Part shown: one piece after another, positions 28,614-37,700 of the stretch | Position numbering within the stretch: position 1 is the first letter of the stretch | Layout of the letters: the number at the start of each line of letters is the position of its first letter | NCBI RefSeq assembly: GCF_031181385.1 | Contig: NZ_JAPSKV010000002.1 | Span: forward strand, 62,001 to 126,000 | DNA: 64,000 bases | Direction of reading: 5' to 3' | Source: Fredinandcohnia onubensis | GTDB lineage: Bacteria > Bacillota > Bacilli > Bacillales > Bacillaceae_L | Program-made: the position numbers and the translations under genes | Notes under the pieces: model-generated | The model's input: the letters and a program-made list of their open reading frames with translations, nothing else | The model's database searches: none | Told to the model about the DNA's origin: nothing

Positions 28614-29321
28614 CTAAGCAATTCCTAAATATTGTTTACGGAGTTGTTCGTTTTCTTTTAACTCCTTCATTTCACCACGATGTACGGTTCTTCCATCGTC
28701 AATAATGAAAAAGCGGTCTCCAATCGTACTTGCCATGATAAAGTTTTGCTCCACGAGTACAATTGTCGTTTTTGATTTCATCTCTTGAATGGATTCCATT
28801 ACTTTTTCAACAACAATTGGTGCTAGTCCCTTACTTGGTTCGTCAATGAGCAATAAGTCATTGTTATTGACATATGCTCTGGCAATTGAAAGCATTTGTT
28901 TTTGTCCACCACTGAGATTTCCGCCCTTTCTTTTCCAGAACTTCTTCAAATCTGGAAACAGATTCAAAATATAATCTAGGCGTTCCTTCGTTGCTTCATT
29001 TTCCTTTTTAATTGCAACTTTCATATTTTCTTCTACAGTCAACTCTCCGAATATCCCTTGGTCTTCAGGGACATAGCCAATTCCTTTTGTGGCAATATGG
29101 TAGGTTGCTAGACCTGAAATGTTCTCACCATTAAAATCGATTTTTCCTTTAGCCGGTGGATTAAGTCCCATAATCGACCTTAAGGTAGTTGTTTTGCCGG
29201 CACCATTTCTGCCTAATAGAACAGTAACCTCTCCTTTTTTAGCCTCAAATGAAACGCCTTGAAGTATATGAAATTGATCAATATAGGTTTCTATTCCCTC
29301 AACCTTAAGATGCAGTGTCAT
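28614..29321 (-). CDS. livF: ABC transporter ATP-binding protein (LivF)
   Basis: ATPase of 235 residues. Walker A is GRNGAGKTT (about 37-45), the signature is LSGGQKQ, Walker B is LLLIDEPSKGLAP and the switch His is replaced by the LivF-type sequence VLVEQN. It overlaps the end of livG by 17 nt and has a TAGGAGG ribosome binding site. It works with LivG as the cytoplasmic motor of the importer. Confidence 0.93.
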   Translation of the reverse strand: MTLHLKVEGIETYIDQFHILQGVSFEAKKGEVTVLLGRNGAGKTTTLRSIMGLNPPAKGKIDFNGENISGLATYHIATKGIGYVPEDQGIFGELTVEENMKVAIKKENEATKERLDYILNLFPDLKKFWKRKGGNLSGGQKQMLSIARAYVNNNDLLLIDEPSKGLAPIVVEKVMESIQEMKSKTTIVLVEQNFIMASTIGDRFFIIDDGRTVHRGEMKELKENEQLRKQYLGIA

Positions 29322-30072
29322 CGTACAAACCTCCTAAATACGCTGATTGAACTGTTTCATTGTTCATGATTTCTTCCGGTGTTCCATCAGCAAGCAATCT
29401 GCCGTTAAATAAGACCATCACACTATCAGAAAGATCAAGAATCATATCCATTTTGTGTTCAATCAAAATAATAGTCCGATTCCCTTCCTCCTTAATTTTT
29501 TTGATAACCTCTAGGATTGCAGGAACCTCCTCAAGTGACATTCCAGCAGTTGGTTCATCAAGTAACAGAACCTCAGTCTCCAATGCCAACAACATGGCTA
29601 TTTCTAATTTGCGTTTTTCTCCATGTGCAAGGTTTTTAGCGATTGCATCAGCTTTATTATCAAGAAGAACAAGCGATAAAATCTGTAAAGCCTTTTCTTC
29701 GAATTGTGGATATTTACGGAAATGCTTAAACATTTGGTAGCGAACACCAGATTCCGATTGAACGGCTAATCGTACGTTTTCTAGAACAGTCAAATTTGGA
29801 AACACATTTGTTATTTGAAAGGATCGACCGATTCCTTTACGTGTACGTACTGTTGGAGATAATTTTGTAATATCTTCTCCTTGTAAGAAAACTTGGCCAG
29901 CAGTCGGTGTAAGCTGACCACTTAATAAATTGAAAAAAGTTGTTTTGCCGGCACCATTGGGGCCAATAATTGATTTGAAGTGGTTCGGAGGAACTGAAAA
30001 ATTCACATTATCAACAGCTACATGCCCTCCAAAAGCGATTGTCAGATTTTTCGTTTCAATAATATTCATCAC
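29305..30072 (-). CDS. livG: ABC transporter ATP-binding protein (LivG)
   Basis: ATPase of 255 residues. Walker A is GPNGAGKTT. The signature is degenerate, as usual in LivG (LAHGEKRKLEIAMLLA). Walker B is LLLDEPTAGMS and the switch segment is LIEHKMD. It starts at GTG 30072 or ATG 30069; GAGGTG lies upstream at a workable distance for either. It is followed by livF in the same operon. Confidence 0.93.
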   Translation of the reverse strand: MMNIIETKNLTIAFGGHVAVDNVNFSVPPNHFKSIIGPNGAGKTTFFNLLSGQLTPTAGQVFLQGEDITKLSPTVRTRKGIGRSFQITNVFPNLTVLENVRLAVQSESGVRYQMFKHFRKYPQFEEKALQILSLVLLDNKADAIAKNLAHGEKRKLEIAMLLALETEVLLLDEPTAGMSLEEVPAILEVIKKIKEEGNRTIILIEHKMDMILDLSDSVMVLFNGRLLADGTPEEIMNNETVQSAYLGGLYDDTAS

Positions 30073-30138
30073 GTATTTTCACCTCTTTTTTCTAAAAGTA
30101 AGCTTCGGTAGTAATCCTACCGAAGCTTATCGTTCAAA

Positions 30139-31392
30139 TTAGTTGCGAACTGGTGGAGCTGTTTCCTCTGGGCTTAACTCTCTTATTAAGACTGGAACTG
30201 GATAATCCACACCATCAACTTTTTCCAGGCGAATCGCATATAAAGTTTGAAGAGCTTGGTGATCTTCTTCACGGAATGTCATTTTTCCTTTCGGTGTATC
30301 AAAGCTCATTCCTTCCATTGCTTCGATTAGTTTATCTGCATTCGTATCGCCATCTGTCTTCTTAATCGCTTCCACAATTGCTAAGGCAGCCGTCATTCCT
30401 CCTGGAGTAAATAAGTCAGGAACTTCACCATTGAACTTTTCTTTGTGTTTTTCAACTAACCAATCGTTAATCTCATTTTTCGGAAGTTGATGATAGTATA
30501 CTGTGAATCCTTCCATTCCAACTAACGCTTCCATTGTTGCAAGTGCTGGGATATCTGGAGCACCTGTGGAAATTTTAATACCATTTTCTTGAACCTTCAT
30601 ATCTGCAATTTGGTTCCAAGGTGAATTTGCACCTGCCCACACAACAAATAAATAATCAGGCTTTGCTTCAATAATCTTTTGGATATTTGAAGTAAAGTCA
30701 GTTGCTGCAGGATCTGCATATTCTTCATGGATAATTTCAGCACCTAAATTTTCGGCGGCTTCCTTAAAGGCTGCAACTCCATCTCGACCGAAAGCATAAT
30801 CTGGTGCAAGGGTTGCAATTTTAACCCCTTCTTTTGCAATTGCTGCCGCACCTGCAACCGCATCCTGTGATGAATTACGGGCTGTTCTAAATATATACTC
30901 ATTCCAATCTGCACCTGTAATACTGTCTGCTGCAGCTGGTTCAACAATCATAATCTTTTCATATTCTTCAGCTAATGGAAGAACAGCTAATGTGTCTGCT
31001 GAACTTGATGATCCAACTAAGAAGTCAACTCCGTCTTCTTCAATTAATTTTGTTGCTTTTTGAATGGCAACTTCTGGTTTTGTCTCAGTATCCTCTACAA
31101 AGAATTCGATTTTTTGACCATTTACTTCCATCGTCCCGTCTGTAGCGTACTCGAGGCCGAGTTCAAATCCTTGTGTTGACTGCTTTCCGTAGGATTCAAG
31201 CCCACCACTTAATGAAGCAAGCACACCAATTTTGATTGGATCCTTTGATTCTTCTGCTGGTTTGTCTGAATCTCCTGAGCTTGGATTCTCTTCTTCTGTA
31301 GTTGATGACCCTGAGCTACATGCTGCAGCAATCACCATTAGCATGGCAAGCATGCTTAAAAAAAGCATTTTACGAAATGAGTAATTCTTCAT
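30139..31392 (-). CDS. livK: Liv-type ABC transporter substrate-binding lipoprotein
   Basis: Extracytoplasmic receptor of 417 residues. The ATG at 31392 (MKNYSFRK) follows an AAGGGGGAAGG ribosome binding site, so I use it in place of an upstream in-frame start. The lipoprotein signal has lipobox IAAAC at about residues 21-25, then a Ser/Glu-rich linker. The mature part is a type 1 periplasmic-binding fold (PIKIGVLASLSGGLESYGKQ). It is first in the operon livK-G-F-H-M, then the small gene, KAS III-like, hydrolase and SDR. The promoter carries tandem TGTAACT heptamers. The ligand is not identifiable from sequence. An acid processed by the downstream enzymes is a reasonable guess. Confidence 0.9.
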   Translation of the reverse strand: MKNYSFRKMLFLSMLAMLMVIAAACSSGSSTTEEENPSSGDSDKPAEESKDPIKIGVLASLSGGLESYGKQSTQGFELGLEYATDGTMEVNGQKIEFFVEDTETKPEVAIQKATKLIEEDGVDFLVGSSSSADTLAVLPLAEEYEKIMIVEPAAADSITGADWNEYIFRTARNSSQDAVAGAAAIAKEGVKIATLAPDYAFGRDGVAAFKEAAENLGAEIIHEEYADPAATDFTSNIQKIIEAKPDYLFVVWAGANSPWNQIADMKVQENGIKISTGAPDIPALATMEALVGMEGFTVYYHQLPKNEINDWLVEKHKEKFNGEVPDLFTPGGMTAALAIVEAIKKTDGDTNADKLIEAMEGMSFDTPKGKMTFREEDHQALQTLYAIRLEKVDGVDYPVPVLIRELSPEETAPPVRN

Positions 31393-31439
31393 TTTTCCTT
31401 CCCCCTTATATTCGTTGAAACTGTGAAACCTTTGCATTC

Positions 31440-31472
31440 ATCGTACTTGAGGATAGTTACAACTGAGTTACA
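31440..31472 (-). promoter_or_regulatory. SARP-type promoter: tandem TGTAACT heptamers upstream of livK
   Basis: On the minus strand: TGTAACT, 4 nt, TGTAACT (complement of 31455-31461 and 31466-31472), 9 nt, then the -10 TACGAT (complement of 31440-31445). The repeat period is 11 bp and no consensus -35 is present. The heptamers, period and 9-nt spacer are identical to the site at 23770-23802. Confidence 0.7.
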
Positions 31473-31490
31473 AAATCACTTTAGAATTTT

Positions 31491-32498
31491 TCAGACACCC
31501 TTCCATTGAATAACAGTAGCAGCCCATGTATAACCCGTTCCGGCACTTACTGCAACCGCAATGTCCCCTTCAGATATTTTACCTTGCTCATTAGCAAAAT
31601 GCAGGCCAATACATGGGTCTAGTGCCGACATATGTCCATGATGATCTAAATAAATTGTATTTTCTTCTGGTATCTGTAATATTTGAAGTAGTTCTCTAAA
31701 CATGGAGCGTTTCGTATGTAGTGGTAGAAGAACTTTAATATCTTGAAGTGAATAGCCGCTTTTCTGCAATGAATTTCGAATTACTTTTTCAAAATTGGGA
31801 ATGGATACAGGGTCAAGTCTCTCCTTCATTCTGGATGGATCATGTACATCGATATAATGTTGCCTATTTACTACTGTTTCAATGCTTGGAAAAAGCTTAG
31901 AGCCTCCAGCGGGTACCCGAACATCCTCATAAAATGAACCATCGGTGATTATCGAGCTTTCAAGAATTTCACTTAAAGTGGAATTTTTCTTAACGAGTAC
32001 AGCTGCCCCGCCATCACCAAAATTAAACATAAACCTGGAACGGGGGTTTTCGTAATCAATAATTTGTGATTCCTTACAACCTCCAACTAGTAAAATGTTT
32101 TCTATGGTTTTATCTGATGTAAGCATATCCTTTGCCACTTTTAAAGCAATAGGAAAACAAGAGCTCACATTCATTAATTCAAAGGCATATGCGTTTTTCG
32201 TTCCTAATTCAAATTGAAGCTTTGGAGCACATGACCAGACTAAATAATCCTTATGTGGACTACCAAAATAGATAACAACATCAATTGATAAAGGATCTAT
32301 TTTAGAAAATAGTTGCTTTGCAGCCTCAATTCCTAGGTCAGTAGCCTGCATTGTATCGTCGGACACATGCTTTTGATACAAACCGAATTTCTCAATGATA
32401 ACCTGTTCAGGAATTCCGGTTTTTTTAGACAATTCCGCTGCTGTTTCAATTCCTTTTGGAAAATATACACTTGTCGCTTCAATTCCAACATTTATCAT
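31491..32498 (-). CDS. KAS III-like condensing enzyme 2 (Cys-His-His)
   Basis: 335-residue paralogue of the 25474-26511 protein. The nucleophile is C114 (MNVSSCFPIA), the His is H261 (LPLHTKRSMF), and the FabH Asn position is His289 (HHGHMSALD). As in its paralogue, the FabH HQAN box is lost. It shares the patterns IDYENxRxRFMxN and IITDGxFxEDVxVxAGGxK with paralogue 1, so they form a distinct subfamily. They may work as a pair or a heteromer. The ATG at 32498 has AAGGGGGAT upstream. It is third in tetR-ligase 2-KAS 2. Confidence 0.85.
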   Translation of the reverse strand: MINVGIEATSVYFPKGIETAAELSKKTGIPEQVIIEKFGLYQKHVSDDTMQATDLGIEAAKQLFSKIDPLSIDVVIYFGSPHKDYLVWSCAPKLQFELGTKNAYAFELMNVSSCFPIALKVAKDMLTSDKTIENILLVGGCKESQIIDYENPRSRFMFNFGDGGAAVLVKKNSTLSEILESSIITDGSFYEDVRVPAGGSKLFPSIETVVNRQHYIDVHDPSRMKERLDPVSIPNFEKVIRNSLQKSGYSLQDIKVLLPLHTKRSMFRELLQILQIPEENTIYLDHHGHMSALDPCIGLHFANEQGKISEGDIAVAVSAGTGYTWAATVIQWKGV

Positions 32499-32559
32499 AC
32501 TAATCCCCCTTCTGATTGAACCATCATACCTGTTGCCCAGTTAATACAAATTTCCTTTT

Positions 32560-34041
32560 TTATGAATTAACTAGCTGGTTCTTCTGAATTTTCCCTGTCG
32601 CATTCCTTGGTAGTTTTTCGATAAACTCTATTTTTTGAGGAATCTTGTATCTAGCCAAAAATAGTTTGCAATATTCGATAATTTCCTCTTCTGTTAGTAA
32701 ACTCTCTTTCTTTTTTACAACAAAGGCTACTGGAGTTTCTCCCCATTTCACATCAACAACTCCTACTACAGCTACCTCTACAACATCTGCTAACTGACCA
32801 ATTATTTGTTCAAGTTCCAACGGGTAAATGTTTTCTCCACCGGAAATAATCATTTCTTTTTTCCTTCCCACTATATACAAAAATCCCTCTTCATCAACCC
32901 TTGCTAAATCTCCTGTGTATAACCATCCATCCTGAAGAGCTTCAGCTGTTGCTTCTGGTCTATTCCAGTATTCTTTCATTACATTTGGACCACGGACAAT
33001 GAGTTCTCCAATAGCTCCCCTTTTAACAATAGCTCCCTCTGAATCTATTAATTTATAATCACAAAACATAACAGGCTTTCCAATAGACCCGATTTTCCGT
33101 TTAGCATCCTCTTTAGAAAGCATAAACAATGTTGGTGATGTTTCAGTCATCCCAAACCCTTGACCAAACAGTAACCCCTTATCAAAAAAAGCCTGAATTA
33201 GTTCATGAGGACATGGTGCACCACCGTTATAAAACCATCGTACAGATTCCAAATTGGTCTTTTCAAAAGAAGGACTATTCAAAATGGCCTGATGAATTGT
33301 AGGAACGCCCATTACAATTGTCACTTGATGCTGCTCAATCAACGATAAAGCCTTCTCCGAATCAAATTTTCCCTCAGGTAAAATTATGGTCCCTCCAGTA
33401 AAGAGGGTCGGAAATGCAAATAAACCAATTCCACCAATATGAAAAAGTGGAAGTAACACAAGTGAACGGTCATTTGATGTGATATCAATTGCAGTACAAT
33501 TATTGATGGCATTCCAAAACATATTATCCTGTGTTAAAACCGCCCCCTTAGGCTTACCGGTTGTTCCCGAAGTATAACAAATTATAAAGGGAGCGCTTTC
33601 ATTAATATGTAAAGAAATGTTCTTATTTCTATCTTCAAGATTCCTTACGTTTTCTATAGAAATTATTTCTCTCAATTTACTTTTCTTCTGTAACGAAATA
33701 GCTGTATTTTTAAAGACATTTTCTAAAAATAGAACCTCTGTCCCACTATCATTAAATTGGTATAAAAGCTCATTTTCCGTTAAACGAGTGTTAAGAGGGA
33801 CAGCGATACATTCTAGTTTTGCTATTGCAAATAATAAAACAATATATTCATATCTATTATGGGATAAGATCGCAATGCGTTCTCCTGCCTTTATAGATAA
33901 ATCTTGTTTTAGGAAAGTAGCTAATTTGTCTACATCTTGTTTCAAAACTTTATAGGAGATCTGTTCTTTTTCTGTAATTACGGCTATACGCTCTGGATGT
34001 AAATCTGCTCTTTTATCAATCCAATAAGCAATGCCTTGCAT
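32560..34041 (-). CDS. AMP-binding acyl-CoA ligase 2 of the SARP-linked cluster
   Basis: Adenylate-forming enzyme of 493 residues. The core motif is CYTSGTTGKPKGA (about 155-167). GQGFGMTETSP, the YTGDLARVDEEGFLYIVGRKKEMIISG block and the C-terminal NATGKIQK lysine are all present. It is related to the 22231-23733 ligase but clearly diverged, so the two may have different acid substrates. Some MenE-like features (short length, similar core) are seen, but the context does not suggest menaquinone synthesis. The ATG at 34041 has an AAGGAGGAG ribosome binding site, 15 nt after tetR. Confidence 0.88.
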   Translation of the reverse strand: MQGIAYWIDKRADLHPERIAVITEKEQISYKVLKQDVDKLATFLKQDLSIKAGERIAILSHNRYEYIVLLFAIAKLECIAVPLNTRLTENELLYQFNDSGTEVLFLENVFKNTAISLQKKSKLREIISIENVRNLEDRNKNISLHINESAPFIICYTSGTTGKPKGAVLTQDNMFWNAINNCTAIDITSNDRSLVLLPLFHIGGIGLFAFPTLFTGGTIILPEGKFDSEKALSLIEQHQVTIVMGVPTIHQAILNSPSFEKTNLESVRWFYNGGAPCPHELIQAFFDKGLLFGQGFGMTETSPTLFMLSKEDAKRKIGSIGKPVMFCDYKLIDSEGAIVKRGAIGELIVRGPNVMKEYWNRPEATAEALQDGWLYTGDLARVDEEGFLYIVGRKKEMIISGGENIYPLELEQIIGQLADVVEVAVVGVVDVKWGETPVAFVVKKKESLLTEEEIIEYCKLFLARYKIPQKIEFIEKLPRNATGKIQKNQLVNS

Positions 34042-34056
34042 AAAGACTCCTCCTTG

Positions 34057-34662
34057 TTATTCCTTTTTAAGTCCATCAAATATTAGTGTCATTGCTGCTT
34101 CAAACGCCTCCTCTGGGACATCCTGTTGCTCCCAATACACCCATCTCATTCCAAGAAATTGACCAATTGACATTAAGCAATACGCAACCGTTTCTTGATC
34201 AATTTCTTTAAATTCCCCAACTTCGATTCCAGCATCAAGACTTTTTAAGAAGCCATTTGCGAGTTTATCATAGTACCATCTATAAAGTTCTTTATCGACC
34301 ACTACCGCTTGTTGAACAATACTATATAAATTTCTATGGCTCTTTACCCAATTAAAGAAAGCCTTGAAACCTTTCCTTTGTGCATCTTCGAAATTTTTAG
34401 ATTTACTCATTTCTTCTTTTATTGCTAAACGAAGTTCACGACTATATTGTCGAATTAGTTCGTCAAAGATATCTTTTTTTGAGGGAAAATAATTATAAAA
34501 TGTACCCTGAGCAACGTTTGCTTCTTGTGAAATATTTACAATTGAAGTTTCATAGTATCCCTTTTGTCCAAATACCTCCTCTGCTGCACGTAATAGTTTC
34601 TCTCTTGTTTCTAGCCCTTTTTGAGTCAATACTTTTTCTTCAGACTTAATTGTTTCTGACAC
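34057..34662 (-). CDS. TetR family transcriptional regulator
   Basis: TetR-type repressor of about 201 residues. The N-terminal helix-turn-helix is TREKLLRAAEEVFGQKGYYETSIVNISQEANVAQGTFYNYFPSKKDIFDEL. The C-terminal ligand domain resembles those of fatty-acid/acyl-CoA-responsive members, but the ligand is unknown. A GTG at 34662 fits the GAGAGGTGA ribosome binding site better than the upstream GTG at 34671. It is the first gene of tetR-ligase 2-KAS 2 and has a good sigma-A-like promoter, so it probably controls its own operon. Confidence 0.88.
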   Translation of the reverse strand: MSETIKSEEKVLTQKGLETREKLLRAAEEVFGQKGYYETSIVNISQEANVAQGTFYNYFPSKKDIFDELIRQYSRELRLAIKEEMSKSKNFEDAQRKGFKAFFNWVKSHRNLYSIVQQAVVVDKELYRWYYDKLANGFLKSLDAGIEVGEFKEIDQETVAYCLMSIGQFLGMRWVYWEQQDVPEEAFEAAMTLIFDGLKKE

Positions 34663-34683
34663 CTGAATCACCTCTCAGTTTTT

Positions 34684-34711
34684 ATTATATGTGAATTTTA
34701 GAATTTTACAA
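34684..34711 (-). promoter_or_regulatory. Promoter of the tetR operon
   Basis: On the minus strand the -35 TTGTAA (complement of 34706-34711), a 16-nt spacer and the -10 TATAAT (complement of 34684-34689). The direct repeat GAATTTTA GAATTTTA (plus strand) overlaps the spacer and could be part of an operator. Confidence 0.6.
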
Positions 34712-34721
34712 CAATTTTTTA

Positions 34722-34757
34722 CAAAAAAATAAACTACTATCCTGTAGTAGTTTATTG
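34722..34757 (-). terminator. Terminator after the SARP-type regulator gene
   Basis: Perfect 12-bp inverted repeat AATAAACTACTA / TAGTAGTTTATT with a 5-nt loop, followed by seven T on the minus strand. Confidence 0.92.
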
Positions 34758-34770
34758 GACATTCGATTAT

Positions 34771-37700
34771 CTATTTTTGTGTTTGAAGGACCATTTCGTA
34801 CATTTGTTTTGTTGTTTGCATTGGCTCTACTCCTAGTTCTTCCTCCAATGCCGCAACACATTTTCTATACCACTTGATTGCTTGGGGACGGTTGTTTTTA
34901 TGATAGTAGCAAAACATCAATAATCGATAAGCTTCTTCCCATGTACGGTCCTTTGCTAGAATTTGTTCACACCAATAAATGGCTTCTTCAAATTTTTCCG
35001 TTTGAACATAGCCTTGCGCAATGCGTTCCGCACCCCGTAAAAATAATACTTGAAGCCTTTCCCTCTCACCCAAGCACCAATCTTCATATCTTCGGTTTGG
35101 TAAATAATCACCTTCATAGTATTCTAATGCTCGCCGTAAGCATTTGATAATCTGATCAGTATCCTTTTCATGCAAACCAGCATGGATCCATTCTTCGAAT
35201 TCGATAATATCTAACTGATAGCCGGCTTCCTGATTCAACCCATAAGATGATCCTATCCGTTGGATAAAAAACGGAGTCGATCTAGCGACACGGTTTGGCT
35301 CTAATGCATTGTTTAATGCATTTAAAGCAACCTTAAAATCTCTCGCTGCTGCTGCTTCTTCATGCTCTGGCCAAAGCATCGCAAATATTTCTTCGCGTGC
35401 AATCATTCGATTTCGCATCGTTACAAAAAGCTCAAGCAACTCCTTAGCCTTTCCACGCTGCCAATCAGATTCTTCCACCTCTTGACTGCCAAGCCACACT
35501 CGAAATTTACCTAAAGTTTGAATTCGTAATGTGTAACCAGGATGAGATGTGATATTTGAATATCCTAAATCATTTAGCAATTGATTTACATACGGAAGAT
35601 GAATTCCTTCCTTCTGAGCTTCTAATAACAAAGGCACAATATTATATAAATCTAGCGGTCCAAAAGTCGTTCGTTTTGTTAGGATAAAATCATATCCTCC
35701 AACCTGCAGTTTCTTGAGAAAGTTCGTAATGAAATCTTTAAAAGCTTCCCGGTTCTTCTGATGAAAATAGAGAAATGCAAACCAAAGCTGCGTTAGTACA
35801 ACTCCATATTGGTCACCACAATTTGTATACAAAGCCTCGCATCTTGTTAAATATTGTTCAGCATCCTCCCATTTTTCATTATGAACAGAAGAAATTCCCA
35901 TGCATAATAAAATTAGTGCAGATAGCCATGCGTCCTTTACCTTTTCTGTCTCATCCAAGGCCCTATTGCCATATTCAATGGCACGGTCATATAATCCTCG
36001 ATTTCCATTTAGAAGACATAAGCCCATCAAGGGTTCTGCCTTTCCTCTTGATACATTTATTTCATCCATAATTTCAAGAGCTGTTTCATAGCATTGTGAT
36101 GCTAATGAAGAATCATATTTATCGAGTAATTGCACCGCATGTCCCATACGCATCCAGCCACAAGCCTCAACAAATGGTGCTTGAAATTGAACTCCTTGCT
36201 TTATCCCGGATTCTGCGAGCTCTTTTGCTGCTTGCCCATTGCCCATAAAGGCTTCGATTAAGGATAACAGTAGATCTGTTTCGCGATGAGATTGCTGTAA
36301 ATGAATGGTTTTCTGATTTCTTTCAACCAATTTCTTTTGTGAAAGAATTTTTTTCGCTTCTACAAGTTTACCAGTTCGTAAATAAAGCCTAGATTCCAAG
36401 TTTCCATCTAATAGTGGAATATTTAGGCTTCTCCCTTTTTCAAACCATTTTTTCGCTTTATTAGCTTGGCCCGCATTTGCAAGGTTTTCAGCCATTAATT
36501 GGTATAATCTACTTTTATCCTCATTAGATGAGGACTCATTTTCTTCAAGAGCCTCAATCGCCTGTAATAAATAGCGCTCAGCTTTACCCGGTTGGATTGT
36601 ATCAAGATAGATTCTCGCTTGTCCCTCATATGCCTTGCTTAAACTCAGAAGGTCTCTGGCAGACTGTGCTAGGTGTATTGTTTTTATGTAACAATCCTCA
36701 GCCTCTTCATAGGAACACCGGTACCTCAATGCTTCCCCCTTATATAGCCATAATAGGTAATAATGATTCATAAGAGAGTCTGGAATGTTTTTAATCCGGT
36801 CCAACAAACCCTCAAGTTGCCCGTTTTGTATCATTTTCTTTCCATAATGGTGGAGAATTTCTGCTATTCCCTCAAAATCTCGAATTGCCTCAAGATGATA
36901 TATTGCTTGATTAAAATCACCAATTCGTTGATAATATCTTGCAGTTTGAATATGGAGGTTATTAAAATGCCGATCATTTGTCGAGAATAACCTTTGCTCA
37001 AGAAACTCCTTAAACAAAGCATGGTATCGATACTGCCCTTCTCCAATCGAAAGTAAAAAAAGATTATGGTCAGAAAGCTCCTTTAACATTTCTGCTGAAC
37101 TTCGAATTCCTAAAACCTCGTCACATACTTTTCCATTTACTTCTTCAAATATGCAAGTGTTCTCTAGAAATTGCTGGATCATTGGAGGTTGTTTCATAAA
37201 CACTTCCATCGCAAGGAAACGAAATAACTCATCAAGTGATTTTGATTTATTATTGAGAATCGATTCCAAGCCACCGTCAGAAGAAAGTTGTTGGCGAATC
37301 ATGCCAATTGCAATAATCCATCCTTCTGTCAGTGAAAAGATTTTTTCAATTTCTTTCTCAGTCATATCCCCTTCGTACAAATCACTTAACAGGACTTCAA
37401 CCTCATCATACGAAAACATGAGGTCGCGCTGCCGTATCTCTAAGAGTTCTTCTTTCACAATCATCGAAGTCAGAAAAGCCCAGGAAGGTTTTTTCCTACT
37501 TGAGATTACAAGATTTAAATTGGGTGGAAGATGTTGAATCAACCATGTCATCCACTGGTCAATTGAAGAAGAATGCTGAATCAAATGGTAATCATCGATG
37601 ACAAGCATAATACTCGAATCTAGTATGGTAATTTCATTAATAAATAACGAGCAAAGGGTTCGTATTTCTTCATCACGTACATACCGTTCAATATTTTCAA

